Of a DNA stretch of 64,000 nt, positions 52,657 through 64,000 are shown one piece after another. The stretch covers positions 62,001-126,000 of the forward strand of contig NZ_JACCHP010000011.1 of assembly GCF_016031625.1 (NCBI RefSeq), in the 5' to 3' direction. The notes beneath the pieces were generated by a model that worked only from the letters and a program-made list of their open reading frames with translations, ran no database searches and was not told the origin of the DNA. How positions within the stretch are numbered: position 1 is the first letter of the stretch; each line of letters begins with the position of its first letter. The DNA comes from Bradyrhizobium agreste (GTDB taxonomy: Bacteria > Pseudomonadota > Alphaproteobacteria > Rhizobiales > Xanthobacteraceae). The translations under genes and the position numbers were made by a program.

Positions 52657-55600
52657 ATACGTTTAGCTATGCCGAGATCGGCATCACCACGAACTTCTCC
52701 TTCCTGCGCGGCGGCTCGGATCCGCGCGCCTATGTGCATCAGGCGAGCAAGCTCGGGATTTCCGCGATCGGCATCGCCGACCACAATACGCTCGCCGGCG
52801 TGGTGCGCGCCTACCAGGAGCTCGACAATGACGAGGTGCTGCACAAGCCGAAACTGTTGATCGGCGCCCGCATCGTCTTCGTCGACGGCACGCCCGACAT
52901 CCTGGTCTATCCACGCGACCGCGCAGCCTATGGCCGGCTGTGCCAGCTCCTCACAAGGGGCAAGCGCGGCGACGACATCACGCGCATCGAGAAGGGCGAG
53001 TGTCATCTCAGGCTTGACGATCTCCTGGAATTCTCGGAAGGCCAGCTCCTGGTCCAGACGCTGCCGCATCGTTTCGAGCCGGCGCGGGCGCTGGATGTCC
53101 TCGCAAAGCTCAAAGCCAGTGGCGCCGATGGCGTGTGGCTGGCGGCGAGCCTGCTCTATCGCGGCGACGACAAGCGTCGCCTCTCGCGGCTCGATGATCT
53201 CGCCGCAAAAGCCAAGGTGCCGCTGCTCGCGACCAACGAGGTGCTCTATCACGATCCCGGCCGCCGTCCGCTTCAGGACGTGCTGACCTGCATCCGGGAA
53301 AAGACAACGATCGAGGCGATTGGGCGGAAGCTCGAAGCCAATGCCGAGCGCTTCCTGAAGACGCCACGCGAAATGGCGCGGCTGTTCCGCGATTTTCCTG
53401 ATGCGATCGCGCAGACCATGCGCTTTGCGGACGCAATCGAATTCTCGCTCGACCAGCTCAAATACCAATATCCCGACGAGCCGGTGCCGCCGGGCAAGAC
53501 CGCGCAAGGTCATCTGGAGGATCTGACCTGGGCGGGCGTCGACAAGTATTTCGGCGGCAAGATCGACGACAAGCTGCGCGCGACCTTGAACAAAGAGCTC
53601 GCGCTGATCGCCGAGCTGAAATACGCGCACTACTTCCTCACCGTGCACGACATCGTCCATTACGCGCGCAGCCAGAACATTTTGTGCCAGGGACGGGGAT
53701 CGGCGGCGAACTCGGCCGTCTGCTACGTGCTCGGCATCACCTCGGTCGACCCGACCAAGGTGGATCTCTTGTTCGAGCGCTTCATCTCCAAGGAACGGCT
53801 CGAGCCGCCCGACATCGACGTCGATTTCGAGCATTCGCGCCGCGAGGAGGTGATGCAATATGTCTACCGCCGCTACGGCCGCCACCGCGCCGCGATCATC
53901 GCCACCGTCATCCACTACCGCCCGCGCAGCGCCATCCGCGACGTCGGCAAGGCGCTCGGCCTGACCGAGGACGTCACCGCCGCGCTTGCCGACACCGTCT
54001 GGGGCAGCTGGGGCAAGGGCCTCAACGACATGCAGGTCCGGCAGGCCGGGCTCGATCCCGGCAATCCCATGATCAATCTCGCGGTCGAGCTTGCGACCGA
54101 GCTGATCGAATTCCCGCGTCATCTGTCCCAGCATGTCGGCGGCTATGTCCTGACGCAGGACCGGCTCGACACCTATGTGCCGATCGGCAATGCCGCGATG
54201 GACGACCGCACCTTCATCGAATGGGACAAGGATGACGTCGATGCGCTGAGCATGATGAAGGTCGACGTGCTCGCCCTGGGCATGCTGACCTGCATCAGGA
54301 AATGCTTCGATCTGATCGACCAGCACAAGGGTGAGCGTCTTGTGCTGGCGAGCGTCCCGCAGGACGACCCCAAGGTTTACGACATGCTGTGCCGCGGGGA
54401 ATCGCTCGGCGTGTTCCAGGTCGAGAGCCGCGCCCAGATGAACATGCTGCCGCGGCTGAAGCCGCGTACCTTCTACGATCTCGTCATCGAAGTCGCGATC
54501 GTGCGGCCCGGGCCGATCCAGGGCGACATGGTGCATCCGTACTTGCGGCGGCGGAACGGGCTCGAGCAGGTGAGCTATCCTTCGCCGTCGCCGGAGCATG
54601 GCGACAAGGACGAGCTCTACAAGGTGCTGCACAAGACGCTCGGTGTTCCGCTGTTCCAGGAGCAGGCGATGCGCATTGCGATCGAGGCCGCACATTTCAC
54701 CTCCGAGGAAGCCAACGGCCTGCGCCGCTCGATGGCGACCTTCCGCAATGTCGGCACCATCGGCCAGTACGAGGAGAAGCTGATCGGCAACATGGTCGCC
54801 CGCGGCTACGATCCCAACTTCGCCAAAAGCTGCTTTGACCAGATCAAGGGATTTGGCTCCTACGGCTTTCCGGAGAGCCATGCCGCGAGCTTTGCACAGC
54901 TGGTCTACATTTCTTCGTGGCTGAAGCACTACCATCCCGACGCCTTCTGCTGCGGTCTGTTGAACTCGCAGCCGATGGGCTTTTATGCGCCGGCGCAGAT
55001 CGTCGGCGATGCCCGCAAAAACGGCGTCGAGGTGCGCGACATCGACGTGTCCTACAGCTTTGCGCAGAACACGCTGGAGAACACTGACGGAAAATATTGC
55101 GCCGTGCGCCTCGGCTTCCGTCAGATCGACGGATTCCATTGGCTGGATGAAGACGAGGAACGCCTGAAGCGCTCTCAGTCGTCATTCCGGGGCGCGCGTA
55201 GCGCGAACCCGGAATCCATCGAGCCGCATACGCCTGGAGAAATGGATTCCGGGTTCGTCGCTGACGCGACGCCCCGGAATGACAGTGAAAAGGACTGGGC
55301 CGACCGCATCGTCGCCGCGCGCAACCGTCGTCCCTTCACCTCGCTGGAAGATTTCGCCCGCGACACCGGCCTGCCCAAGCGCGCGCTGATCCTCTTGGCG
55401 GATGCCGACGCGTTCCGTTCGCTCGGGCTCGACCGCCGCGAGGCGCTGTGGCAGGTGCGGCGGCTGCCCGACGACGTGCCGCTGCCGCTGTTCGAGGCGG
55501 CGACCGCGCGCGAGCAGCCGGACGAAGGCGCAAAACCGCTGCCGGCGATGCCGCGCGCCGAGCAGGTGGTCGCGGACTACCAGACCATCCGCCTGTCGCT

Positions 55601-56105
55601 GAAGGGCCACCCGATGGAATTCTTGCGCGAGATGTTGACGCGCGAGCGTATCGTCGCCTGCAAGGAGATCAGCCATGAGAACGAGCGGCGCCGCGTCCGC
55701 TGCGCCGGCGTGGTCCTGGTCCGGCAGCGCCCGGGCAGCGCCAGCGGCGTTGTGTTCATGACGCTGGAGGACGAGACCGGCATCGCCAATGTCGTGGTCT
55801 GGCCCAAGATCATGGAGCAGTATCGGAAAGAGGTGATGGGCGCGCGCCTCATCCTGGTCGAAGGCTACATCCAGAGCAGCCCGGAGAAGGTGACGCACCT
55901 GATCGCCCAGCGCATGGTCGACCGTTCGCACGATCTGGTCGGCCTCGCCAACGACGCGCTCGGCCGCAAGCATCCGGTGCCGGCAGGAGCCACCGTCGTC
56001 GAGCCGCTCAACGAAGACCCCCGCGCCCTCGCGGATAGCCCAGCGCAAAAAATCCGCCACCCTCGCAACGTCCGCATCCTGCCGCCGTCGCGGGATTTCC
56101 ATTGA
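52653..56105 (+). CDS. dnaE2: Error-prone DNA polymerase DnaE2 (ImuC)
   Basis: DnaE2 (1150 residues) is the C-family polymerase of the SOS mutasome. PHP domain ~1-220, active-site Asp set D387/D389 in PPDIDVDFEH, ATVIHYRPRSAIRDVGKALG near 415, SWGKGLNDM region near 455, FPRHLSQHVGGYVLTQDR near 490, and an OB-fold (GVVFMTLEDETGIANVVVWP) near 1035-1055. Residues ~843-877 are encoded by a palindromic repeat inserted in frame, which explains part of the length above the usual ~1080-1100. Last gene of the cassette; coupled to imuB. Confidence 0.95.
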   Translation: MNTFSYAEIGITTNFSFLRGGSDPRAYVHQASKLGISAIGIADHNTLAGVVRAYQELDNDEVLHKPKLLIGARIVFVDGTPDILVYPRDRAAYGRLCQLLTRGKRGDDITRIEKGECHLRLDDLLEFSEGQLLVQTLPHRFEPARALDVLAKLKASGADGVWLAASLLYRGDDKRRLSRLDDLAAKAKVPLLATNEVLYHDPGRRPLQDVLTCIREKTTIEAIGRKLEANAERFLKTPREMARLFRDFPDAIAQTMRFADAIEFSLDQLKYQYPDEPVPPGKTAQGHLEDLTWAGVDKYFGGKIDDKLRATLNKELALIAELKYAHYFLTVHDIVHYARSQNILCQGRGSAANSAVCYVLGITSVDPTKVDLLFERFISKERLEPPDIDVDFEHSRREEVMQYVYRRYGRHRAAIIATVIHYRPRSAIRDVGKALGLTEDVTAALADTVWGSWGKGLNDMQVRQAGLDPGNPMINLAVELATELIEFPRHLSQHVGGYVLTQDRLDTYVPIGNAAMDDRTFIEWDKDDVDALSMMKVDVLALGMLTCIRKCFDLIDQHKGERLVLASVPQDDPKVYDMLCRGESLGVFQVESRAQMNMLPRLKPRTFYDLVIEVAIVRPGPIQGDMVHPYLRRRNGLEQVSYPSPSPEHGDKDELYKVLHKTLGVPLFQEQAMRIAIEAAHFTSEEANGLRRSMATFRNVGTIGQYEEKLIGNMVARGYDPNFAKSCFDQIKGFGSYGFPESHAASFAQLVYISSWLKHYHPDAFCCGLLNSQPMGFYAPAQIVGDARKNGVEVRDIDVSYSFAQNTLENTDGKYCAVRLGFRQIDGFHWLDEDEERLKRSQSSFRGARSANPESIEPHTPGEMDSGFVADATPRNDSEKDWADRIVAARNRRPFTSLEDFARDTGLPKRALILLADADAFRSLGLDRREALWQVRRLPDDVPLPLFEAATAREQPDEGAKPLPAMPRAEQVVADYQTIRLSLKGHPMEFLREMLTRERIVACKEISHENERRRVRCAGVVLVRQRPGSASGVVFMTLEDETGIANVVVWPKIMEQYRKEVMGARLILVEGYIQSSPEKVTHLIAQRMVDRSHDLVGLANDALGRKHPVPAGATVVEPLNEDPRALADSPAQKIRHPRNVRILPPSRDFH
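55181..55283. repeat. Palindromic repeat inside dnaE2 (GTCATTCCGGG family, copy 2)
   Basis: Arms of about 40 nt, beginning GTCATTCCGGGGCG and ending CGCCCCGGAATGAC, with AACCCGGAATCCAT / ATGGATTCCGGGTT inside. It is of the same family as 46950-47029. It keeps the dnaE2 frame open and is translated as SSFRGARSANPESIEPHTPG plus the following ~15 residues. Confidence 0.9.
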
Positions 56106-56176
56106 GGGGAAGGTGCGGGATGCGGCAAAGCCGCAATGACGAGTTTTGTTGCGCGATTGGGCCCGTCACTAACAGT

Positions 56177-56262
56177 CGTCATGCCCGGGCTTGACCCGGG
56201 CATCCACGTCTTTCCGAACGTGCGGCGGCGCGTGGATGGCCGGGTCAAGCCCGGCCATGACG
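56177..56262. repeat. Palindromic repeat, CGTCATGCCCGGG family
   Basis: Arms CGTCATGCCCGGGCTTGACC and GGTCAAGCCCGGCCATGACG are nearly perfect inverted copies, with CATCCACG / CGTGGATG inside. It lies in the gap between dnaE2 and the convergent SDR gene and may act as a transcription barrier. Confidence 0.8.
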
Positions 56263-56289
56263 GCGGAGGGAGCGCCGCAAACTCCACCC

Positions 56290-57060
56290 TCAAAAATTCA
56301 CCCGGTTCGAGATCGCGCCGTCCACCACCAGATTCGATCCCGTGGTGAATCCCGACACCGGGCTTGCCAGAAACACCGCCGCGTTCGCGATGTCCTGCGG
56401 CGTCGCCATGCGGCCGGTCGGGTTGCGCTTCATCGCGTCGTTGTAACGCTCCGGCATGTTCTTCTCGATCATCTCCCAGACGCCGCCCTTGAAATAGACG
56501 GTGCCGGGCGACACGACATTCACGCGGATCTTCTTCTTCGCATATTGCCGCGCAAGTCCCTTGGCCATGTGGATCAGCGCGGCCTTGATCGGGCCGTAGG
56601 AGCTCGCCGTGTCCGCCTGCGCCGCGGAGATCGACGAGATGATCACGAAGGCCGCATCGCCGCCTTCGGCGCCGCTTGTCTCGAGGAACGGCCGCGCGGC
56701 GTCGAAGGCGTGCACGGCGCCGAGCACGTCGAGCCGGAAATTCTGCTCCCAGGATGCGGGATCGTGCCCTTGCGCCATTGCGCCGGCATTGGAGAACAGC
56801 AGGTCGATGCCGCCGAGCTCTTTTGCTGCAGCCTCGATCCAGCTTTTCAGCGCCGCGCCGTCGGTGACGTCGACCGTGCCGCCCGTGGCGCGGATGCCGC
56901 TCGCCTTCAACTCCGCGATGGTTGCCGCGACCTGATCGGCGTTGCGCGCGCACACCGCGACATTGGCGCCTTCACCGGCCAGCGTCGCTGCAATCGCCCG
57001 CCCGATGCCGCGCGTGCCGCCGAGCACGACGGCGTTCTTGCCTTTGAGACCGAGATCCAT
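56290..57060 (-). CDS. Short-chain dehydrogenase/reductase
   Basis: A 256-residue classical SDR. Cofactor motif GGTRGIGRAIAATLAG near 14, NAG near 90, catalytic Ser in IISSISAAQ near 142 and Y-x3-K in SSYGPIKAAL near 155. The C-terminus FTTGSNLVVDGAISNRV is standard. AAGGAG precedes the ATG at 57060. Substrate unknown. Confidence 0.92.
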   Translation of the reverse strand: MDLGLKGKNAVVLGGTRGIGRAIAATLAGEGANVAVCARNADQVAATIAELKASGIRATGGTVDVTDGAALKSWIEAAAKELGGIDLLFSNAGAMAQGHDPASWEQNFRLDVLGAVHAFDAARPFLETSGAEGGDAAFVIISSISAAQADTASSYGPIKAALIHMAKGLARQYAKKKIRVNVVSPGTVYFKGGVWEMIEKNMPERYNDAMKRNPTGRMATPQDIANAAVFLASPVSGFTTGSNLVVDGAISNRVNF

Positions 57061-57126
57061 TGTTGGCTCCTTCTTGTTGGTGCCGCAAGTGTAGCTGTTT
57101 CGGCTGGTATGCTGAACTCTCCAATT

Positions 57127-57251
57127 CGTCATTGCGAGCCACCGGGTCCGCGCAAAAGCGCGGCCCGATGACAGGCTCCGCGAAGCAATCCAGAAATGCA
57201 TCCGCGCAAGGATCCTGGATTGCTTCGTCGCAAGGGCTCCTCGCAATGACG
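57127..57251. repeat. Palindromic repeat, CGTCATTGC family (copy 2)
   Basis: Ends CGTCATTGCGAG and CTCGCAATGACG are complementary, and GAAGCAATCCAG / CTGGATTGCTTC form inner arms, as at 33059-33145. An extra hairpin CCGCGCAAAAGCGCGG sits in the left arm. Confidence 0.8.
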
Positions 57252-57262
57252 GCGGAGAGACT

Positions 57263-57550
57263 TCACTCCGGCGCAGCCCCGACCGGCGGGCCGCCGGGCG
57301 GGCGGTGCAGGAAGGTCAGCGAGGCATAGGCGCCGGCCCAGGAGCCGATCGCGGCAAAGGCAACGTAGAAGGCGTTCTCGGTGTAGCTGATCACGGCATA
57401 GGAGGAGAGCAGATACCAGATCGCGCTCCAGGTCGCCGCAGGGATGCGCTTGCGCGCGACCACGGCCGAGGTGAACATCACGTAGACCGCGTCGGTGGCC
57501 GCCGTTGCGATGAAGACGGCACCCGCGGTGAGGGGGTCGATGGCGGCCAT
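57263..57550 (-). CDS. Small membrane protein
   Basis: A 95-residue protein with two or three hydrophobic helices (LTAGAVFIATAATDAVYVMF; WSAIWYLLSSYAVISYTENA; FYVAFAAIGSWAGAYASLTF) and a short proline-rich C-terminus (HRPPGGPPVG). AAAGGA lies 7 nt before ATG 57550; a start at 57571 is possible. No named family recognised; divergent from the CoA-transferase gene. Confidence 0.75.
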   Translation of the reverse strand: MAAIDPLTAGAVFIATAATDAVYVMFTSAVVARKRIPAATWSAIWYLLSSYAVISYTENAFYVAFAAIGSWAGAYASLTFLHRPPGGPPVGAAPE

Positions 57551-57618
57551 TGCAATCCTTTCTGCGGTCATGACATGGTCGCGAAAAGTACAGCAAACGA
57601 GCAGGGAGAGAAGCGGCC

Positions 57619-59019
57619 ATGCAAAGCCCCGCCGATATTCTCCAGAGCATCTGGACCTCCGCTGGCGGCGATCCGACTGCGCTCGGCCGCGTGCGGCTGA
57701 CCGGCGAGGAGCCGCAGATCCCGTCCTCGTTTCGCGTTGCCGTCGCCGGCCAGACCACGATCGCGGCGGCCGGCCTTGCCGCCGCCGAGATATGGAAGCT
57801 GCGCAGCGGCGAGGCGCAGCACGTCTCCGTCGACATGCGCCATGCCGTCGCCGAATGCCGTTCCGAGCGTTATCTGCGGCTCGACGACAAGCCGCCGCCA
57901 CCGGCTTGGGACGCCATCGCCGGCGTCTACAGAACGGGCGATGGCCGCTTCGTTCGCTGCCACACGAATTTTCCGCATCACCGCGACGCCGTCTGCAAGG
58001 TGCTTGCTTGCGAGCCCGTGCGCGGATCCGTGCAGGCCGCGCTGATGCAGTGGAAGGGCGACGATTTCGAAACCGCGGCCTACGCCGCAGGCGGCGTCGT
58101 CGCCCTGATGCGCTCCTACGACGAATGGTCCGCGCACCCGCAGGCGCGCGCGCTCGCGCAATTGCCGCTGCTCTCGATCGAGAAGATCGGCGAGGCGCCG
58201 CCAAGGCCGTGGCCGGAAGGCGATCGTCCGCTCTCGGGTCTTCGCGTCCTCGATCTTTCCCGCGTCATCGCCGGCCCCGTCGCCGGCCGTACGCTCGCCG
58301 CGCACGGTGCCGACGTGCTGCTGGTGTCAGGACCGGGGCTGCCCGCGATCGACTGGCTCACCATCGATACCGGCCGCGGCAAGCTCACCACCTTCATCGA
58401 GCTGAAGCGCGAGGCCGGGCGGGCGCAGCTGCGCGAGCTGTTGAAGGACGCCGACATCTTCTCGCAAGGCTATCGTCCGGGCGCACTCGCCGCGCTCGGC
58501 TTTGCACCGGAGCAAGCGGCGCAGATCAGCCCCGGCATCGTCTATGTCACGCTGTCGGCCTATGGCCACGCCGGCCCCTGGGCCGAGCGGCGCGGCTTCG
58601 ACTCCCTGGTGCAGACCACGACGGGCTTCAACCATGCCGAGGGCCGGGCCGCCGGCATCGACGGTCCCAGGGAATTGCCGGCACAGATGCTCGACCACGC
58701 CACCGGCTTTCTGATGGCGTTCGGCGCGATGATGGCCAAGGCACGCCAGGCGTACGAAGGCGGCAGCTGGCACGCGCGCGTGTCGCTGGCGCAGACCGGC
58801 CGCTGGCTGTGGAATCTCGGCCGGCTCGAGGGCGGACTGGATACCCCGGATATTACGGGGGAGGCCGTACATGCTGCGTTCATCGAAAGCATGCCATCTG
58901 GCTTCGGCACGTTGAAGGCGGTGCGGCATTCCGCACGTCTGTCCAAGACGCCGGCGCAATGGAGCCGTCCGGCGATGCCGCTCGGCAGTCATCCGGCACA
59001 GTGGCCGGCGCGAAGCTGA
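57619..59019 (+). CDS. Class III (CaiB/BaiF-like) CoA-transferase
   Basis: A 466-residue member of the CaiB/BaiF family. The stretch PLSGLRVLDLSRVIAGPVAG, which normally opens these proteins, starts near residue 205; before it lie ~200 residues that resemble the family's C-terminal lobe (AGLAAAEIWKLRSGEAQHVS). The putative catalytic Asp is in QMLDHATGFLMAFGAM near 355. The protein therefore looks permuted or partly duplicated. Substrate unknown. Confidence 0.82.
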   Translation: MQSPADILQSIWTSAGGDPTALGRVRLTGEEPQIPSSFRVAVAGQTTIAAAGLAAAEIWKLRSGEAQHVSVDMRHAVAECRSERYLRLDDKPPPPAWDAIAGVYRTGDGRFVRCHTNFPHHRDAVCKVLACEPVRGSVQAALMQWKGDDFETAAYAAGGVVALMRSYDEWSAHPQARALAQLPLLSIEKIGEAPPRPWPEGDRPLSGLRVLDLSRVIAGPVAGRTLAAHGADVLLVSGPGLPAIDWLTIDTGRGKLTTFIELKREAGRAQLRELLKDADIFSQGYRPGALAALGFAPEQAAQISPGIVYVTLSAYGHAGPWAERRGFDSLVQTTTGFNHAEGRAAGIDGPRELPAQMLDHATGFLMAFGAMMAKARQAYEGGSWHARVSLAQTGRWLWNLGRLEGGLDTPDITGEAVHAAFIESMPSGFGTLKAVRHSARLSKTPAQWSRPAMPLGSHPAQWPARS

Positions 59020-59164
59020 CGTGAAGCTGACGCGTCGCAAAATTTTAACGCAAACGGAAAGGTGCGAGGCGTTTTTTAGGTTGTTTGAAATCCCAATTCG
59101 GCACTATTAGCGCGATCGATGAGGCAGTCATTTGCCGAGATCGTCGCAGACACGACCGGGCCCC

Positions 59165-60415
59165 ATGGTAGTTGAGAATACCAAGCGATTGCAGGTGCTT
59201 ACAAAACAACGGGTGATCGCATCCGTAGTTTTACTAGCTCTCGCCGGCGCCGGTGTCGGAGCGTACGGCTTCTTCTCTTCGGGCCCGAAGGAAAAGAAGC
59301 ACTCCGAGATCTCCAGCCAGTCGCGCAGGAACGCGCAGAACTTCACGCCGACGCCCTCCGAATGGGCGACGCTGACGATCGAGCCGGTCGCCGCCAGGAG
59401 CTTCCGGGCCGAGTATGTCACCGAGGGCAAGGTCGCCGTCGACGAGGACCGCTCGACGCCGGTGTTCTCGCCCTATGCAGGCCGCGTCACCAAGCTGCTT
59501 GCCAAGCCGGGCGAGACGCTGAAGCAAGGTCAACCGCTGTTTACGATCGAGGCCGCCGACACCGTGCAGGCCCAGAACGATTTCATCGCGGCGATGACCT
59601 CGCAGAACAAGGCGAAGTCGGCACTCGAGCTTTCCGACATCCAGTTCAAGCGCGCCAAGGACCTCTACGAGGGCCACGCCATTCCGCTCAAGGATTACCA
59701 GCAGGCGGAAGCGGCCCAGGTGCAGGCGCGCAACGACATGCGCTCTTCGGTGACGGCGCTGGAAGCGGCGCGCAACAAGCTGCGCATCCTCGGCTTCACC
59801 GATGAAGCCATCAAGGCGTTCCAGGAAAAAGGCGTCATCGATCGGGAGATCACGATTTATTCGCCGATCTCCGGCACCGTCGTGCAGCGCAAGATCGGCC
59901 CGGGCCAATACGTCAATTCCGGCGCCAGCGATCCGGTCTTCGTGGTCGGCGACCTCTCCACGGTCTGGCTCACCGCTTTCGTGCGCGAGAGCGATGCGGC
60001 CGCGGTCTGCATCGGGCAGGACATCACCGTCAACGTGATGGCGCTGCCGGGCCGTCCGTTCAGCGCCAAGATCAACTACGTTGCCGCCGCGATCGATCCC
60101 ACCACGCGCCGTCTGCTGGTCCGCGCCACGATCGACAACAAGGACGGGCTGCTCAAGCCGGAAATGTTCGCGAACGTCACGATCTATTCGGCCGGCGACC
60201 GCCCCGCGCCGGCGGTGCCGAAGCAGGCGCTGATCTATGAGGCCGACAAGGTCCGCCTCTGGGTCGCGCGCGAGGACAAGTCCGTCGAGCTGCGCCAGAT
60301 CAAGATCGGTCTCATCAACGGCAACCTCGTCGAGGTCACCAGCAATCTGAAGCCCGGCGAGCAGATCGTCACCAAAGGCAGTCTGTTCATCGACCGCGCG
60401 GCGTCCGGCAGCTAA
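59165..60415 (+). CDS. Efflux RND periplasmic adaptor subunit (CusB/CzcB type)
   Basis: A 416-residue membrane fusion protein. N-terminal anchor helix (VIASVVLLALAGAGVGAYGF), then barrel-sandwich, helical hairpin (~130-205) and beta-barrel segments: VFSPYAGRVTKLLAKPGETLKQGQPLFTI near 100 and IYSPISGTVVQRKIGPGQYV near 230. It bridges the inner-membrane pump (next gene, 29 nt on) to an outer-membrane channel that is not in the window. ATG 59165 used; TTG 59132 is possible. Confidence 0.9.
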   Translation: MVVENTKRLQVLTKQRVIASVVLLALAGAGVGAYGFFSSGPKEKKHSEISSQSRRNAQNFTPTPSEWATLTIEPVAARSFRAEYVTEGKVAVDEDRSTPVFSPYAGRVTKLLAKPGETLKQGQPLFTIEAADTVQAQNDFIAAMTSQNKAKSALELSDIQFKRAKDLYEGHAIPLKDYQQAEAAQVQARNDMRSSVTALEAARNKLRILGFTDEAIKAFQEKGVIDREITIYSPISGTVVQRKIGPGQYVNSGASDPVFVVGDLSTVWLTAFVRESDAAAVCIGQDITVNVMALPGRPFSAKINYVAAAIDPTTRRLLVRATIDNKDGLLKPEMFANVTIYSAGDRPAPAVPKQALIYEADKVRLWVAREDKSVELRQIKIGLINGNLVEVTSNLKPGEQIVTKGSLFIDRAASGS

Positions 60416-60444
60416 TCGACGACCCAAGAAAATTGAAGACCTGA

Positions 60445-63561
<3,117 letters not shown>

Positions 63562-63564
63562 TCG

Positions 63565-64000
63565 TCAGAACCCGTAGAGCCGCGCCGGGTTGTCGACCAG
63601 GATCTTCTTGCGCACCTCGGCATCCGGTGCCCACACCGGCAGCTGGTTGAGGAGGCGGCCGTCGTCGATCTGGTAGAGCGGCGCGATGTCGGTGGGCTTG
63701 CGGCCCTCGACGCGGCTCGAATCCGGATGCGGCCAGTCGGTGCCCCAGACGATGCGGTCTGCATTGGCCGCGATCAGCGCGCGGGCATAGGGCACCATGT
63801 CCTGATAATCGGGCGCGAGCTTCGACGAGCGATAGGCGCCGGAGATCTTCACATAAGCCTTGCCGGATTTCACCAGCGCGACGAGATCGGAGAAGCCCGG
63901 CTGCTCCAGGCCGAGCGAAGCCTCGAGGCCGCCGAAATGGTCGAACACGACCGGCACCGGCGTCGCCTCGACGAGGTCCTTGATCGCGGCGATCATGGCC
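63565..64000 (-). CDS. Amidohydrolase, TIM-barrel type (5' end outside window)
   Basis: The last 144 codons of an amidohydrolase_2-family protein; the frame is open to the right edge. PVVFDHFGG near the start of the visible part and IVWGTDWPHPD with its metal-binding Asp are typical of 2-pyrone-4,6-dicarboxylate hydrolase-like enzymes. The C-terminus KILVDNPARLYGF is also standard. Convergent with the efflux pump gene, only 3 nt apart. Confidence 0.85.
   Translation of the reverse strand, partial: AMIAAIKDLVEATPVPVVFDHFGGLEASLGLEQPGFSDLVALVKSGKAYVKISGAYRSSKLAPDYQDMVPYARALIAANADRIVWGTDWPHPDSSRVEGRKPTDIAPLYQIDDGRLLNQLPVWAPDAEVRKKILVDNPARLYGF

Noticed and set aside
52581..55139. 852-codon minus-strand frame opposite dnaE2
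   Set aside because: Antisense shadow of dnaE2 with no recognisable domain.

Overview
The window is a GC-rich alphaproteobacterial chromosome segment. It is most likely from Bradyrhizobium or a close relative in the Nitrobacteraceae. The reasons are a full hopanoid locus (hpnC, D, E, shc, G, H, ispH, hpnN, hpnO, plus hpnP), an EcfG-type promoter, a FixK/FNR-type box, an alphaproteobacterial LexA box (GAAC-N7-GAAC), and several palindromic intergenic repeat families of the kind common in these genomes. The species call is an inference. No rRNA, tRNA or CRISPR array was seen.

Layout. 1-6.0 kb: the end of a transglutaminase-like gene, then a four-gene CUT1-type sugar/glycerol-phosphate ABC importer on the minus strand with a divergent LysR regulator. 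6.2-11.1 kb: HD-domain protein, alpha/beta hydrolase, GTP cyclohydrolase I (folE), a Rieske-FAD reductase fusion, and an HdeD-like membrane protein behind a FixK-type box. 11.2-15.8 kb: two orphan ABC solute-binding proteins, a decayed stretch with a chimeric gene remnant and a repeat, and a polytopic membrane protein. 16-22 kb: a chemoreceptor, then eutB-hpnP-eutC, a hopanoid methylase placed between the two ethanolamine ammonia-lyase subunits. 22-40.7 kb: an HpnN-like MMPL transporter followed by the hopanoid genes. hpnCDE-shc-hpnG run in one tight operon, a 1.6 kb decayed stretch with a broken vapBC and repeats follows, then hpnH and ispH (minus), hpnN and hpnO (plus).

40.7-44 kb is an accessory island: an intracellular-looking subtilase with a lysine-rich tail and a small prodomain-like partner protein. 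It is bordered by a truncated metallophosphoesterase and an internally deleted hydrolase. 44-48.7 kb: GMC oxidoreductase, M20 amidohydrolase and a Pit phosphate transporter. 48.8-56.1 kb: a DNA-damage cluster. A UdgX-type protein is divergent from the imuA-imuB-dnaE2 mutagenesis cassette, with a LexA box between them; dnaE2 carries a palindromic repeat inserted in frame. 56.2-64 kb: SDR dehydrogenase, small membrane protein, CoA-transferase with unusual domain order, a CusBA-type efflux pair, and the edge of an amidohydrolase.

How it fits together: hpnD/hpnC/hpnE make squalene from farnesyl diphosphate, Shc cyclises it, HpnH and HpnG extend it to ribosylhopane, HpnO aminates the side chain, HpnP methylates C-2, HpnN moves products to the outer membrane, and IspH supplies the isoprenoid precursors. 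Many start codons here were chosen by ribosome-binding site or family length and are stated as such.
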